From Pseudomonadota bacterium (GTDB lineage Bacteria; Pseudomonadota; Alphaproteobacteria; Rhodobacterales; Rhodobacteraceae), in the NCBI GenBank assembly GCA_020161655.1, contig JAIUPC010000009.1:1-64000 (forward strand): a DNA stretch of 64,000 nt. The letters are read 5' to 3'. Every line of letters begins with the position of its first letter. Position 1 is the first letter of the stretch. The translations under genes were made by a program, and so were the position numbers. Positions 35,142 through 45,456 of the stretch are shown in pieces. The notes below the pieces were generated by a model, which was not told the DNA's origin, did no database searches, and saw nothing but the letters and a program-made list of their open reading frames with translations.

Positions 35142-36199
35142 TTCCCCCAGGTCCGGCCAAGCAGTGCGAACCAGTTTTCGTGGCCAAGCTTGCGCAAGAG
35201 CGCGTCGTCGTATCCATGTCCCCTGAGCGCCTCCATCATGTCCGGCAGCCCGGCGGCATCGCCGATCCCGGCTGGCACGGCGGTGCCGTCGAAATCAGAC
35301 CCGAAGCCGACCCGATCCTCCCCGAGCCGCGCGATCAGGTAGTCGAGGTGGCGGAGCACAGGCTCCCAGTCGGTGATGGTCTGGTAGCGGCCATCGGGGC
35401 GCAGGAAGATGTTGCCGAAGTTCAGGCCGACCATGCCGTCGGTGTCGCGGATCACGTCAAGCTGGCGGTCGGTCAGGTTGCGGGTGAGGGGCGTCAGCGC
35501 ATGGGCGTTGGAATGGGTGGCGACCAGCGGCGCGTCCGAGATGGCGGCCACGTCGTCGAAACCCTTTTCGTTCAGATGGCTGAGGTCGACCATGATCTTC
35601 AATGCGTTGCATTCGCGGATCAGCCGCTTGCCCGCCTCGGTCAGGCCCGGCCCGGTATCGGGACCGGCGGGGAAGCGGAAGGGCACGCCGTGGCCGAAGA
35701 CCGTGGGCCGCGACCACACAGGCCCGAGAGAGCGAAGACCCGCCGCATGCCAGACATGCAGCGCGTCAAGGTCCGCGCCGATCGGCTCGGCGCCCTCGAA
35801 ATGCAGGATCGCGGCGATCTGGCCCGCTGCCAGCGCGGCGCGGATATCGGCGACCGATCGGCAGATGGAGACCGTGCCGGTTCGTTCCATCCACATCAGA
35901 TGGCCGACCATCGCGGCGGCAACGGGCTGCGCGGCCTGAAGGGGCACCATGCCGGGCAGCGGCAGGTCATAGGGCGGGGCCTTCATCGCCTCATCCGACG
36001 GTGGTTGGGCCGGGTTCGGGGGCGAGGGGATGTAGACCGCGAAGAAACCGCCGACGAGGCCGCCGGCCTTCATCCGCGGCAGGTCGAGATGGCCCTTGCC
36101 CTCGCCCGTCAGCCAGATTTCCTCGCGCCGCGCCGGGTCGTGGAGAAGACGCAGGAGGAAATCGTTATGCCCGTCGAAAACGGAAATCTTGTCGGTCAC
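35138..36199 (-). CDS. membrane-dipeptidase family (M19) metallopeptidase
   Basis: 353 residues from a GTG with AGGAG 8 nt upstream; an in-frame ATG 30 nt earlier lies before that site. M19/renal dipeptidase signatures: FDGHNDFLLRLL (zinc His and Asp), AAILHFEGAEPIGADLDAL (bridging Glu), VDLSHLNEKGFDD, PLVATHSNAHAL (His ligands), and VGFGSDFDGTAVP near the C-terminus. It hydrolyses dipeptides, likely in the cytoplasm since no signal peptide is seen. Sitting 78 bp after oppF, it fits processing of peptides imported by the Opp system. Confidence 0.93.
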   Translation of the reverse strand: MTDKISVFDGHNDFLLRLLHDPARREEIWLTGEGKGHLDLPRMKAGGLVGGFFAVYIPSPPNPAQPPSDEAMKAPPYDLPLPGMVPLQAAQPVAAAMVGHLMWMERTGTVSICRSVADIRAALAAGQIAAILHFEGAEPIGADLDALHVWHAAGLRSLGPVWSRPTVFGHGVPFRFPAGPDTGPGLTEAGKRLIRECNALKIMVDLSHLNEKGFDDVAAISDAPLVATHSNAHALTPLTRNLTDRQLDVIRDTDGMVGLNFGNIFLRPDGRYQTITDWEPVLRHLDYLIARLGEDRVGFGSDFDGTAVPAGIGDAAGLPDMMEALRGHGYDDALLRKLGHENWFALLGRTWGK

Positions 36200-36277
36200 G
36201 CTTGCCTCTCCTGTCGCGGTTCGGGCCAACCCTCGCCCGATCCACGGCGAACCGCAACCCTTCGGCTTTAGGCCGCC

Positions 36278-37294
36278 TCAGGCCGTCGCCCGCGCGATCT
36301 CGGCAAGCTGAAGCGTGCCGGGGAAATGGCAGGCGACGGCATGGCCGTTGCCCTGCAGCACCGGAACTTCATTGGTGCAGCGGTCGACGGCGCGCGGGCA
36401 GCGGGTGCGAAAGACGCAGCCCGATGGCGGCTTCAGGGGCGAGGGCAGATCACCCGCCAGCGGGATCACCACCTTGGCGCGTTCCGCCTGCGGATCGGGG
36501 ATCGGCACGGCAGACAGCAGCGCCTGCGTATAGGGATGCTGCGGCGCGCTATATAGGTCATGGCTGGAGGCAAGCTCCATCGTGCGGCCAAGGTAAAGCA
36601 CCATCACCCGGTCGGAGATATGCTTCACCACGCTGAGGTCATGGGCGATGAAGATCATCGCGAGGCCAAGATCGCGCTGAAGTTCGGCCAGAAGGTTGAT
36701 GACCTGCGCCTGGATCGACACGTCGAGCGCGGAAACCGGCTCGTCGCAGATGAGAAGCTTCGGTTCCACGATCAGCGCGCGGGCGATGCCGATCCTTTGG
36801 CACTGGCCGCCGGAAAACTCGTGCGGGTAGCGGTTGATCTGGTTCGGCAAGAGGCCGACGCGGTCCATCATCGCCTTGACCCGGTCCTTGACCTCGGCCG
36901 GCTTGATGCCCTTGCGATGCGTCTTCAGGGGCTCGGCAATGATCTGGCCCACCGTCATGCGCGGGTTGAGGCTCGCCAGCGGGTCCTGAAACACCATCTG
37001 GATATCGGCGCGGTACTTCAGCATCTCGCGCGATGACAGCGCCAGAAGGTCGGTCTTGCCCTGCCAGATGGCCTTGCCGGTTGCCGGCACCATCTGGATC
37101 AGCGCCCGCGCCAGCGTCGACTTGCCAGAGCCGCTTTCGCCGACGATGCCCAGCGTCTCGCCCGGCATCAGGTCGAAATTCACGCCGTTCACGGCATGGA
37201 GGAGCGTCGGTTTGGTCCAGGGCATGTCGCTTGCCCGGCGCAGATGGAAGGCGACGCGCAGGTCCCGGGCTTCGAGCAGGGGCGCGGTGGTCAT
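36278..37294 (-). CDS. oppF: oligopeptide ABC transporter ATP-binding protein OppF-like
   Basis: 338 residues. Walker [10 protein letters not shown], signature FSGGQCQR (a Cys replaces the common Gln/Arg), Walker B LLICDEPVSALD, and a C-terminal oligopeptide-transporter domain with clustered cysteines (CVFRTRCPRAVDRC, later AVACHFP) typical of OppD/F. It overlaps oppD by 4 bp (ATGA). With OppD it drives the OppBC permease. Confidence 0.93.
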   Translation of the reverse strand: MTTAPLLEARDLRVAFHLRRASDMPWTKPTLLHAVNGVNFDLMPGETLGIVGESGSGKSTLARALIQMVPATGKAIWQGKTDLLALSSREMLKYRADIQMVFQDPLASLNPRMTVGQIIAEPLKTHRKGIKPAEVKDRVKAMMDRVGLLPNQINRYPHEFSGGQCQRIGIARALIVEPKLLICDEPVSALDVSIQAQVINLLAELQRDLGLAMIFIAHDLSVVKHISDRVMVLYLGRTMELASSHDLYSAPQHPYTQALLSAVPIPDPQAERAKVVIPLAGDLPSPLKPPSGCVFRTRCPRAVDRCTNEVPVLQGNGHAVACHFPGTLQLAEIARATA

Positions 37295-38259
37295 GCCAAT
37301 TCCTCCACCTTGCGGTTGCAGGCGCGCCAGCGGTCCGGCGCGAATTCGGTCAGGGGATCGAGATGGTCAAGGCAATCCTCGGCGCTGAAGCCGCAGCGCG
37401 GCGCGAAGGGGCAGCCTTTCGGCGCCTGCGTCATGTTGGGCGGCGATCCGGGGATGCTGCTCAGCTCATCCCCGATCTGGTCGACGCGCGGGATCGCCGC
37501 GAGAAGGCCGCGCGTATAGGGATGCGACGGCGCGGCAAAAAGCGGATCGGTCGGGCTTTTCTCCATCACCGTGCCGCCGTAGAGCACCAGCACCTCCCGG
37601 CAGAACCCGGCGACGACGCCAAGGTCATGGGTGATGAGGATCGTCGCCATGCCGAAATCGCGCTGAAGATCGGCGAGAAGGTTCATGATCTGCGCCTGCA
37701 CCGTCACGTCGAGCGCGGTGGTCGGTTCATCCGCGATCAGAAGGCCGGGCCGGCAGAGGAGCGACATGGCGATCATCACCCGCTGCCGCATCCCGCCGGA
37801 AAACTCGTGCGGATAAAGCCGGGCGCGGCCCTTGGCATCGGGGATCTTCACCGCGTCAAGCATTCGCACCGATTCCGCCACCGCGTCGCGGTGGGACATG
37901 CCCCTGTGGTAGGTCAGAACCTCCGCCATCTGGTCGGAAACCCGCATGTAGGGGTTGAGCGAGGTCATCGGGTCCTGGAAGACCATGGCGATCTTCTGTG
38001 CCCGGATCGGGTTGATGACCTCACGCGGCGCGTTGAGAATGTCCTTGCCCTCGAACTTCACCGACCCGCTCGCCCTGCCGTTCTTGGCGAGAAGCCCCAT
38101 CAGGGCGAAGGCGAACTGGCTCTTGCCAGAGCCGCTTTCGCCGACGATGCCCAGCGTCTCACCCTTTTCCAGCGACAGGCTGACGTTGTTGACCGCGCTG
38201 ACGGTGCCGTCAGGGGTATTGAAGCGGACCGACAGGTCCCGGACTTCCAGCATCGCCAT
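37291..38259 (-). CDS. oppD: oligopeptide ABC transporter ATP-binding protein OppD-like
   Basis: 322 residues from the ATG at 38259, 1 bp after the oppC stop with AAGGA 9 nt upstream. Walker [10 protein letters not shown], signature FSGGMRQR, Walker [13 protein letters not shown], then the Cys-rich C-terminal domain ([19 protein letters not shown]) seen in Opp ATPases. It forms the ATPase heterodimer with OppF. Confidence 0.93.
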   Translation of the reverse strand: MAMLEVRDLSVRFNTPDGTVSAVNNVSLSLEKGETLGIVGESGSGKSQFAFALMGLLAKNGRASGSVKFEGKDILNAPREVINPIRAQKIAMVFQDPMTSLNPYMRVSDQMAEVLTYHRGMSHRDAVAESVRMLDAVKIPDAKGRARLYPHEFSGGMRQRVMIAMSLLCRPGLLIADEPTTALDVTVQAQIMNLLADLQRDFGMATILITHDLGVVAGFCREVLVLYGGTVMEKSPTDPLFAAPSHPYTRGLLAAIPRVDQIGDELSSIPGSPPNMTQAPKGCPFAPRCGFSAEDCLDHLDPLTEFAPDRWRACNRKVEELA

Positions 38260-38260
38260 G

Positions 38261-39181
38261 TCAGCGGTCCTTCGGATCAAAGGCGTCGCGCAGCCCGTCG
38301 CCCACGAAGAAGAACGAAAAGAGCGTGATGACGAAGAAAAGCAGAGGATAGCCGAGCTGCCAGATGGTGCCGTAGTAGATCGTGCTCGCCCCTTCCGAGA
38401 TGAGCGCGCCGAGCGAGGTCAGCGGTTCCTGAACGCCGAGGCCGAGGAAGGAGATGAAGCTTTCGAGGAGGATCATCTCGGGCACCAGAAGCGTGGCATA
38501 GACCGCGACGATGCCGAGAAGGTTCGGCACGATATGGCGCAGGATGATGGTCAGCGGGGCCACACCCGTCGCCTCAGCCGCCTCGACGAATTCCTTGTGC
38601 TTGAGGCTCAGCGTCTGGCCTCGCACGATCCGCGCCATGTTCAGCCACGAGATCATGCCGATGCCGAAGAAAAGCATGAAGAGCGACCGGCCGAACATGA
38701 CCAGTAGAAGGATCACGACGAACATGAAGGGGACGGCGATCAGGATATCGACGATCCGCATCATGATCTGGTCGGTGCGGCCGCCGACATAGCCGGAGAT
38801 CGCTCCGTAAAGCGTGCCGACGACAACCGCGATGAAGGCGCCGACGATGCCGACCATGAGCGAAACGCGCGTGCCCTGAAGCGTGCGCGAATAAAGGTCG
38901 CGGCCAAGGTCGTCGGTGCCGAAATAGTGGCCGTTCGATATCGACGGACCGCCAAGCTGCAGGGCCTGGCCCATGACGTTGAAGTCGATCTCCTCATTCG
39001 ACCACTGGGCGATGGCGTCACCGAAAAGCGCGATGAAGCCGATCAGGATGAGGGCGATCAACCCGCCGACCGAGGCCTTGTTGCGCATGAAGCGGCGGCG
39101 TGCATCGACCCAGGGCGAACGGCCCTTGACCTCTTTGCCGGTCAGGGCGGCGGCGGGCATGGTGGAAGCTTGGTTGACCAT
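38261..39181 (-). CDS. oppC: oligopeptide ABC transporter permease OppC-like
   Basis: 306 residues: polar N-terminus, first helix (VGGLIALILIGFIALFGDAIA), the OppC hallmark GTDDLGRDLYSRTLQGTRVSL, and EAA loop FVEAAEATGVAPLTIILRHIVPNLLG. It forms the channel with OppB. It lies 3 bp after the oppB stop. Confidence 0.94.
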   Translation of the reverse strand: MVNQASTMPAAALTGKEVKGRSPWVDARRRFMRNKASVGGLIALILIGFIALFGDAIAQWSNEEIDFNVMGQALQLGGPSISNGHYFGTDDLGRDLYSRTLQGTRVSLMVGIVGAFIAVVVGTLYGAISGYVGGRTDQIMMRIVDILIAVPFMFVVILLLVMFGRSLFMLFFGIGMISWLNMARIVRGQTLSLKHKEFVEAAEATGVAPLTIILRHIVPNLLGIVAVYATLLVPEMILLESFISFLGLGVQEPLTSLGALISEGASTIYYGTIWQLGYPLLFFVITLFSFFFVGDGLRDAFDPKDR

Positions 39182-39184
39182 GGA

Positions 39185-40108
39185 TCAATACCTGATCTTC
39201 GGGTCGATCCAGGCGTAGAGGATATCGACCACGAGGTTGAAGGCGATGGTAAGCGCACCGACGAGGATGGTGATGCCAAGCATCACCGCGTAGTCGCGGT
39301 TCAGCGCGCTGTCGACGAAGCTCTTGCCGATGCCGCCGGTCGAAAAGAAGAAGTCCACCACGACCGAGCCGGTGATCATCGAGACGAAGGCCGGGCCGAG
39401 GTAGGAGAGGACCGGCAGCAGCGCAGGCTTCAGTGCGTGTTTCAGGATCACGCGGGATTCCGGCAGGCCCTTGGCGCGGGCGGTGCGGATATGGTTCGAG
39501 GTCAGCACCTCAAGCATCGAGGCGCGGGTCAGGCGCGCGATCGAGGCCATGTAGGAGGTGGCAAGCGCGATCACAGGCATCACCATGTATTGCCACTGCC
39601 CGCCCTCCCATCCGCCGCCGGGCAACCATCCGAGCCACCAGGTGAAGGTGAGGAGCAGAAGCGGCGCCATGACGAAGTTCGGCAAGACCTGCGCGCCGAT
39701 GGAAATGCCGACGGCGAGGTAATCGAGCCAGGAGTTCTGGTAGATCGCCGCCGCGACACCAAGGCCGACGCCCGTAATCACCGCAACGACGAAAGAGATG
39801 GTGCCATAGGTCAGCGTGACCGGAAAGCCCTGGGCGATGATCTCGTTCACCGTGCGATCCTTGTAGATGAAGGACGGGCCGAAATCGAAATGCGCCACGA
39901 TCCCCCAGATATAGGACGCGAGCTGCCGCCAGAGCGGCTGATCCAGCCCGTACTTGGCGTTGAGGTTCGCCAGCACGGCCGCGGGCACCTGACGCTCCTG
40001 CGTGAAGGGGCCGCCGGGTGCCGCATGCATCAAGAGAAACGAAACGATGATGAGAAAAAGCAGCGTCGGCACCGCGATGGCCAGGCGCTTGAGGATATAG
40101 GTGATCAT
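39185..40108 (-). CDS. oppB: oligopeptide ABC transporter permease OppB-like
   Basis: 307 residues starting MITYILKRLAIAVPTLLFLIIVSFLLMHAAPGGPF, the classic OppB N-terminus, with six membrane helices and the EAA loop HIRTARAKGLPESRVILKHALKPALLP. It follows oppA after a hairpin-containing 66-bp gap. Confidence 0.94.
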   Translation of the reverse strand: MITYILKRLAIAVPTLLFLIIVSFLLMHAAPGGPFTQERQVPAAVLANLNAKYGLDQPLWRQLASYIWGIVAHFDFGPSFIYKDRTVNEIIAQGFPVTLTYGTISFVVAVITGVGLGVAAAIYQNSWLDYLAVGISIGAQVLPNFVMAPLLLLTFTWWLGWLPGGGWEGGQWQYMVMPVIALATSYMASIARLTRASMLEVLTSNHIRTARAKGLPESRVILKHALKPALLPVLSYLGPAFVSMITGSVVVDFFFSTGGIGKSFVDSALNRDYAVMLGITILVGALTIAFNLVVDILYAWIDPKIRY

Positions 40109-40134
40109 GCGAAAACCCCGGACAAAAAGGGGAA

Positions 40135-40160
40135 GGCGCGCCGCGGTCAGGCGGCGCGCC
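40135..40160 (-). repeat. 10-bp hairpin between oppA and oppB
   Basis: GGCGCGCCGC and GCGGCGCGCC with a 6-nt loop, 14 bp after the oppA stop, followed in the minus direction by TTCCCCTTTTT. The late T-run suggests a leaky terminator that sets a high binding-protein to permease ratio. Confidence 0.75.
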
Positions 40161-40174
40161 CCAAGGCCAGTCGC

Positions 40175-41791
40175 TTATTGGGCGACGCGGTACATGTCCT
40201 TGACGTACCAGTTCTGCATCAGGTTTTCCTGACCCATGCCGCGCATGTCCGGCTTGATCATCTCAACCTTGGTGTACTGGTAGATCGGTGCCATCGGCAT
40301 ATTCTTGGCCAGGATCTGTTCCGCCTGCGTGTACATCGGATTCGGGTCCGCGGCGGTCTTCGATTCCTTCATCAGCTTGTCGTATTCCTCGCTGAAGAAC
40401 TTGCCGTTGTTGTGGCCGGAGTAGCTGGTGAAGAGGTCCAGATAGGTCGAAGCTTCGTTGTAGTCGCCGCACCAGGCGTAGCGGGCCACTTCGAAGTCCT
40501 GGTTCTGCATCTTGTCGGTATGGACCTTCCACTCCATGTTGTTGAGCGTCAGGTCGACGCCGATGCCTTTCCAGAACTGCTGCACCGCGATGGCGATCTT
40601 CTTGTGATCTTCCGAGGTGTTGTAGTTCAGCGTCAGCTTCAAGGGGTTGTCCGGCCCGAAGCCCGCCTCGACCAGAAGCTCCTTCGCCTTGGCAAGACGC
40701 TCTTCCTGAGTCCACTTCGCGTAGTCGATCTCGGGCATGGCAAAGCCCTCGGTCGCGGCATGGGTCCAGTTGTAGGACGGTGCCTGACCACCCTGAAGGA
40801 TCTTCTCGACGACGATGTCGCGGTCGATCGCATAGGACAGCGCCTTGCGCACGCGGATGTCCTTTAGCGCCGCCGGGCCCTTTGCCTCATCCATGTTGAA
40901 CATGTAGATGTAGGAACAGGACTGCGGCACCGAAGTCGCCTGATCCGGATACTGTTCCTTCAGCGTCGGATACTGGCCCGCCGGAATGTCGACGCGGTCC
41001 AGCTCGCCCGAGAGATAGCGGGTAAGTGCTGCGTTCACGTCGTTGATGGTCAGCGCGGTGATCTTCTGGATGACCGTATTCTCGTTGTCCCAGTAGTTCG
41101 GGTTCGGCTCCATCACCACCTTTTCGCCAAGGATATGTTCCTTCAGCACATAGGCGCCGTTGCCGACGAGCGTGCCGGCCTCGGTCCACTTGTCGCCGTT
41201 TGCCTCAAGCGCCTTCTGGTTGACCGGGAAGGTCGAGGCATGGGTCAGCATCTTCGGAAAGTAGGGCAGCGGCGCTTCGATTGTCACTTCAAGCGTGAGA
41301 TCGTCGATTGCCTTTACGCCAAGCTGGTCCGGCGGAACCTCGCCGGCGATGACCGCGGCGGAGTTCTTGACCTGCATCAGTTCCATGTACCAGGCGTATT
41401 CGGAGGCGGTTTTCGGGTCGGCGAGGCGGCGCCAGGAATAGACGAAGTCGTTGGCCGTCACCGGATCGCCGTTCGACCACTTGGCATTGTCGCGGAGTTT
41501 GAAAGTGTAAACGGTCTTGTCTTCGGAAAGGTCAAAGCCGGTCGCGACGCCGGGCACCAGCGCGCCCTTCTGGTCTTCGTTGTAAAGTCCCTCGAAGAGC
41601 GAGCGGAGCACGCCCGAACCTTCGACGTCGGTGTTGATCTGCGGGTCCATCGACTTGATCGCGTCGAGAAGCCAGTAGGTGTAGTTCTGGTTTTCGGCCA
41701 GCTTGTCACCCTCGGCGACGGTTGCCGCCACCGATGGAAGCGCCAGGCCGAGGCTCAGAGCGGTGGAAAGAAGCAGCTTGTTCATGGTCAT
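40175..41791 (-). CDS. oppA: oligopeptide-binding protein OppA-like
   Basis: 538 residues from the ATG at 41791 (AGGGG 8 nt upstream; a TTG 6 nt earlier is less likely). Signal peptide [19 protein letters not shown] ending SVAA. SBP_bac_5 features: [60 protein letters not shown], and [22 protein letters not shown], closest to E. coli OppA-type proteins. It binds oligopeptides in the periplasm for OppBCDF. First gene of the oppABCDF-dipeptidase-ycaQ operon. Confidence 0.93.
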   Translation of the reverse strand: MTMNKLLLSTALSLGLALPSVAATVAEGDKLAENQNYTYWLLDAIKSMDPQINTDVEGSGVLRSLFEGLYNEDQKGALVPGVATGFDLSEDKTVYTFKLRDNAKWSNGDPVTANDFVYSWRRLADPKTASEYAWYMELMQVKNSAAVIAGEVPPDQLGVKAIDDLTLEVTIEAPLPYFPKMLTHASTFPVNQKALEANGDKWTEAGTLVGNGAYVLKEHILGEKVVMEPNPNYWDNENTVIQKITALTINDVNAALTRYLSGELDRVDIPAGQYPTLKEQYPDQATSVPQSCSYIYMFNMDEAKGPAALKDIRVRKALSYAIDRDIVVEKILQGGQAPSYNWTHAATEGFAMPEIDYAKWTQEERLAKAKELLVEAGFGPDNPLKLTLNYNTSEDHKKIAIAVQQFWKGIGVDLTLNNMEWKVHTDKMQNQDFEVARYAWCGDYNEASTYLDLFTSYSGHNNGKFFSEEYDKLMKESKTAADPNPMYTQAEQILAKNMPMAPIYQYTKVEMIKPDMRGMGQENLMQNWYVKDMYRVAQ

Positions 41792-42057
41792 CTGCAATAC
41801 CCCTGTCTTGGTTTGTATTGATTGTTTGTCCGCCGAACTCGGGCGGAAACTGGCTAGAGCCTAGTCGGCTTGCGCACGCAAGCAAGCCAAATGCGCTACG
41901 CTGTATCGCCAACTTTCCGTCAACCTGCCGGCGAAACGAGGCAATCTGCCGGGGCCGGACGGTTTTCCCTGGGTCAACCGCGCGCGCCCGAACATCCCCT
42001 CCGGCAGCGCCGTCAGGAAAGACGCCGTGGCACGCAGCCACCAGGCCTGGCAGGCGT
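41792..42057. promoter_or_regulatory. oppA promoter region
   Basis: 266 bp between oppA and the usp stop, without a credible gene. It contains a perfect dyad GCTTGCG-CA-CGCAAGC at 41868-41883, about 80 bp upstream of oppA, and a CCGCC/GGCGG hairpin closer to the gene. Either could be an operator or leader structure. Confidence 0.35.
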
Positions 42058-42897
42058 TCAATGCGCCATCAGGACCGTGATCTCGGCCATTTCAAGCATG
42101 TTGCGCGTGGTGCCGCCAAGGATCGCCTCGCGGAAGCGCGAATGGCCATAGGCGCCCATCACGATCAGGTCGGCGTCAAGGTCGCGGGCATGGCGCGACA
42201 GAACCTCCGAGGTCTTGGGCAGGGTCCTGGCAAGGACCGAGACCTCGGCGTGGATGCCATGGCGCGACAGAAGTTGCGACAGCATGCCGCCGGGATCGGA
42301 GCGCTCCGGCCCATGCGTCGGCGGGTCGATGATGGTGATGTTCACAGCCGACGCAGCCTTCAGGACCGGCAGCGCCGCCTTTGCCGCGCGCAGGGATTCG
42401 TCGCTCTGGTTCCAGGCCACGACCACCCGCTTGCCGAACTTTGCATCCTGCGCCTTGCCGGGCAGGACAAGGACCGGCGCGCTGCCCTCGAAAAGAGCGG
42501 CCTCAAGAATCGCCTCGCTGGAATAGCTGCGCCCCTGACCGTATGGCTTGTCGAGAATGACGAGGTCGGCGAACCGCGCCATCATTCCGACCGGCCCGGA
42601 AAGCGCCCCCACCTGCGCCACGGCGGAATCGACCGCCCAGCGGATGTCTTCGCTCGCAAGACGTTCGCGAACCGCCTTCTCGGCCCGGGCGACATCGTCC
42701 TTGGCCTGATTATACGCCTCCTGCGTCAGGATCGCGGTCGCCCCGGCGTAGTAATAGCCGGTCTGGGTCTGATCGACGCCGACGCACAACACGTCAAGGT
42801 GGGCATCCTCGCGCCGGGCCAGATCGACGGCAACGTCAAGCTGGTGCGTCGAGTCTTCGGCGTCGGTGGTGATGGTCAGCATGGACTTGAAGGCCAT
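42058..42897 (-). CDS. tandem-domain universal stress protein (UspA family)
   Basis: 279 residues with two UspA-like halves. The second half carries the ATP-binding pattern [23 protein letters not shown], close to G-2x-G-9x-G-(S/T); the first half is degenerate ([13 protein letters not shown]). Such proteins support survival in stress or low oxygen. It is divergent from ccoNOQP, with two FNR-type sites in the shared promoter region, so oxygen-responsive control of both directions is likely. Confidence 0.9.
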   Translation of the reverse strand: MAFKSMLTITTDAEDSTHQLDVAVDLARREDAHLDVLCVGVDQTQTGYYYAGATAILTQEAYNQAKDDVARAEKAVRERLASEDIRWAVDSAVAQVGALSGPVGMMARFADLVILDKPYGQGRSYSSEAILEAALFEGSAPVLVLPGKAQDAKFGKRVVVAWNQSDESLRAAKAALPVLKAASAVNITIIDPPTHGPERSDPGGMLSQLLSRHGIHAEVSVLARTLPKTSEVLSRHARDLDADLIVMGAYGHSRFREAILGGTTRNMLEMAEITVLMAH

Positions 42898-42955
42898 GGG
42901 AATCTCCTTTCCAAGGTGATTGCTGCAAGCATCTCAGCGCCGGCATCGGATCGCC

Positions 42956-42969
42956 TTGATACGGATCAA
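42956..42969. promoter_or_regulatory. FNR/FnrL binding site, perfect consensus
   Basis: TTGAT-ACGG-ATCAA matches the FNR consensus TTGAT-N4-ATCAA exactly, 59 bp upstream of the divergent usp start and 127 bp before ccoN. FnrL controls cco operons in Rhodobacter relatives. Confidence 0.85.
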
Positions 42970-42987
42970 GTGCTGCGACCGCACGAC

Positions 42988-43001
42988 TTGACCCAGATCA
43001 A
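42988..43001. promoter_or_regulatory. second FNR/FnrL-type site
   Basis: TTGAC-CCAG-ATCAA differs from the FNR consensus at one base. It lies 95 bp upstream of the ccoN ATG and 32 bp (three helical turns) from the first site, centre to centre. Confidence 0.75.
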
Positions 43002-43095
43002 GGCGGCGGGACCGCCCGGCGTTCACAACGCCGTGTATCGGAGGCCGTCCGAAGCTGGGGATTCGGCTGTCTTCAGAAGACGAGGGAACGCGGAC

Positions 43096-44709
43096 ATGTC
43101 TGACTATATCAAACTGGTGGTGCTTGGCGCCATCGCGGTGATGGCCGCGATTGCCGCCAACTATGCGCATGACCTTGCTTACATGGTGAACGCGCTGACG
43201 GTGATGCTCGCCGCCGCGGTTACGTTCATCTGGGTGCTGAGAAGGACCGGGAACGACCAGCCCGCTCTCGATCCCCATCCCGAACTGAGCTACAACGACG
43301 GCGTCGTCCGGGCCGGCGCCATCGCCACGGTGCTCTGGGGCCTCGTCGGCTTTCTCGTCGGCGTAACTATCGCCTTCCAGCTCGCGTTCCCGAGCCTGAA
43401 CTTCTCGGAACTGACGCAGGGCTACCTGAATTTCGGCAAGCTCCGGCCGCTGCATACTTCGGCGGTAATCTTCGCCTTCGGCGGCAACGCCCTTATCATG
43501 TCGTCGTTCTATGTCGTCCAGCGCACCTCGGCCGCCCGCCTATGGGGCGGCAACCTCGCCTGGTTCGTCTTCTGGGGTTATCAGCTTTTCATCGTCCTCG
43601 CCGCGTCGGGCTATATCCTCGGCGCCACCCAGTCCAAGGAGTATGCAGAGCCGGAATGGTACGTCGACTGGTGGCTGACCATCGTCTGGCTCGCCTACCT
43701 CGCCGTCTTCCTCGGCACGATCCTGAAGCGGAAAGAGCCGCATATCTACGTCGCGAACTGGTTCTACCTCAGCTTCATCGTGACCATCGCGATGCTGCAT
43801 GTGGTGAACAACCTCTCGGTGCCGGTGTCGATGTTCGGGTCGAAATCCGTCCAGGTCTTCGCAGGTGTGCAGGATGCCATGACCCAGTGGTGGTACGGCC
43901 ATAATGCCGTCGGCTTCTTCCTGACGGCGGGCTTTCTCGGCATGATGTACTACTTCGTGCCGAAACAGGCCGAACGCCCGGTCTATTCCTACAAGCTCTC
44001 GATCATCCACTTCTGGGCGCTGATCTTCCTTTATATCTGGGCCGGTCCGCACCACCTGCACTACACGGCACTTCCCGACTGGGCCGCGACGCTTGGAATG
44101 GTCTTCTCGATCATCCTCTGGATGCCATCCTGGGGTGGCATGATCAACGGCCTGATGACGCTGTCGGGCGCCTGGGACAAGCTTCGCACCGATCCGGTGA
44201 TCCGGATGATGGTGGTCTCCATCGGGTTCTACGGCATGGCGACCTTCGAAGGCCCGATGATGTCGATCAAGGCGGTGAACTCGCTTTCGCACTATACCGA
44301 CTGGACCATCGGCCACGTCCATTCCGGCGCCCTTGGCTGGAACGGCATGATCACCTTCGGCGTCCTCTACTTCCTGGTGCCTAGGCTCTGGAACCGTGAG
44401 CGGCTCTATTCGCTGACGCTCGTCTCCTGGCACTTCTGGCTCGCCACCATCGGCATCGTTCTCTACGCCGCCTCGATGTGGGTGACCGGGATCATGGAAG
44501 GCCTGATGTGGCGCGAGGTTGATGCGCAAGGCTTCCTCGTGAACGCCTTCGCAGACAGCGTCGCCGCGAAGTTCCCGATGAACGTGGTGCGCGCGTCTGG
44601 CGGGGTTCTTTACCTCACCGGGGCTCTCATCATGGCCTACAACCTCTGGGCCACCGTCGCGAAGCAGCCGGCCAATGCCGCCGCTTCCGACGCTGTCCCT
44701 GCAGAATAA
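43096..44709 (+). CDS. ccoN: cbb3-type cytochrome c oxidase subunit I
   Basis: 537 residues with twelve membrane helices. Haem and CuB ligands are visible: the first His in [17 protein letters not shown], CuB His in [15 protein letters not shown], the paired His in [13 protein letters not shown], and the haem-binding His pair near the C-terminus in [15 protein letters not shown]. It is the catalytic subunit of the high-affinity oxidase that reduces O2 to water in the inner membrane. The start at MSDYIKLV was chosen over a much longer frame that runs through usp antisense; two FNR sites lie upstream. Confidence 0.96.
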   Translation: MSDYIKLVVLGAIAVMAAIAANYAHDLAYMVNALTVMLAAAVTFIWVLRRTGNDQPALDPHPELSYNDGVVRAGAIATVLWGLVGFLVGVTIAFQLAFPSLNFSELTQGYLNFGKLRPLHTSAVIFAFGGNALIMSSFYVVQRTSAARLWGGNLAWFVFWGYQLFIVLAASGYILGATQSKEYAEPEWYVDWWLTIVWLAYLAVFLGTILKRKEPHIYVANWFYLSFIVTIAMLHVVNNLSVPVSMFGSKSVQVFAGVQDAMTQWWYGHNAVGFFLTAGFLGMMYYFVPKQAERPVYSYKLSIIHFWALIFLYIWAGPHHLHYTALPDWAATLGMVFSIILWMPSWGGMINGLMTLSGAWDKLRTDPVIRMMVVSIGFYGMATFEGPMMSIKAVNSLSHYTDWTIGHVHSGALGWNGMITFGVLYFLVPRLWNRERLYSLTLVSWHFWLATIGIVLYAASMWVTGIMEGLMWREVDAQGFLVNAFADSVAAKFPMNVVRASGGVLYLTGALIMAYNLWATVAKQPANAAASDAVPAE

Positions 44710-44721
44710 GGAGCTTGGGCC

Positions 44722-45447
44722 ATGGGCATTCTTGACAAGCACAAGTTCATCGAGACCAACGCGACAGCGCTTCTCGTCGGCTCGTTCCTCGTGGTGACGA
44801 TCGGCGGCATCGTGGAGATCGCACCGCTCTTTTATCTCGAGAACACCATCGAGAAGGTCGAAGGGGTGCGGCCCTATACGCCGCTCGAACTGACCGGGCG
44901 CGATATCTACGTCCGCGAGGGTTGCTATACCTGCCACAGCCAGATGATCCGCCCGATGCGGGATGAGGTGGAACGTTACGGCCATTACTCGCTGGCGGCG
45001 GAATCGATGTATGACCATCCGTTCCAGTGGGGCTCGAAGCGGACGGGGCCTGACCTTGCCCGCGTCGGTGGCCGCTATTCGAACGAATGGCACGTCGATC
45101 ACCTGACCGACCCGCAATCGGTGGTGCCGGAGTCGATCATGCCCAAGTACGGTTTCCTCAAGGACCGGATGATCGCGCCGACCCGCATCGCCGACCGGCT
45201 TTCGACTGATGCGTTGGTGGGGGTTCCCTATACCTCCGAGATGATCGAACAGGCGAAGGCCGATTTCACCGCGCAGGCCGACCCGGATGCCGACAGCGAG
45301 GGGCTTCTCGAACGCTATCCCCGTGCCAATGTCGGCAACTTCGACGGGCAGGCCGGGATTTCCGAAATGGATGCGCTTGTGGCCTACCTGCAGGTCCTCG
45401 GCACGATGGTCGACTTCTCGACCTTCCAGCCGGACGCGAGCCGATAG
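44722..45447 (+). CDS. ccoO: cbb3-type cytochrome c oxidase subunit II (monohaem cytochrome c)
   Basis: 241 residues: one N-terminal membrane anchor ([22 protein letters not shown]), then the c-type haem motif CYTCH at about residue 73 and Met ligand region [31 protein letters not shown] is the CcoO signature. It passes electrons from CcoP to CcoN on the periplasmic side. It starts 12 bp after ccoN with AAGGAG upstream. Confidence 0.97.
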   Translation: MGILDKHKFIETNATALLVGSFLVVTIGGIVEIAPLFYLENTIEKVEGVRPYTPLELTGRDIYVREGCYTCHSQMIRPMRDEVERYGHYSLAAESMYDHPFQWGSKRTGPDLARVGGRYSNEWHVDHLTDPQSVVPESIMPKYGFLKDRMIAPTRIADRLSTDALVGVPYTSEMIEQAKADFTAQADPDADSEGLLERYPRANVGNFDGQAGISEMDALVAYLQVLGTMVDFSTFQPDASR

Positions 45448-45456
45448 GAGGGGGAT

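Noticed and set aside
21709-42000. tRNA-Pro as the integration site of an island carrying the ABC operons
   Set aside because: No integrase, no duplicated tRNA 3' end and no compositional break were seen to the right; the transporter genes look like the rest of the chromosome.
41722-44709. 995-codon frame ending in ccoN
   Set aside because: The first 458 codons are antisense to the usp gene and cross the FNR-bearing promoter region; ccoN begins at 43096.
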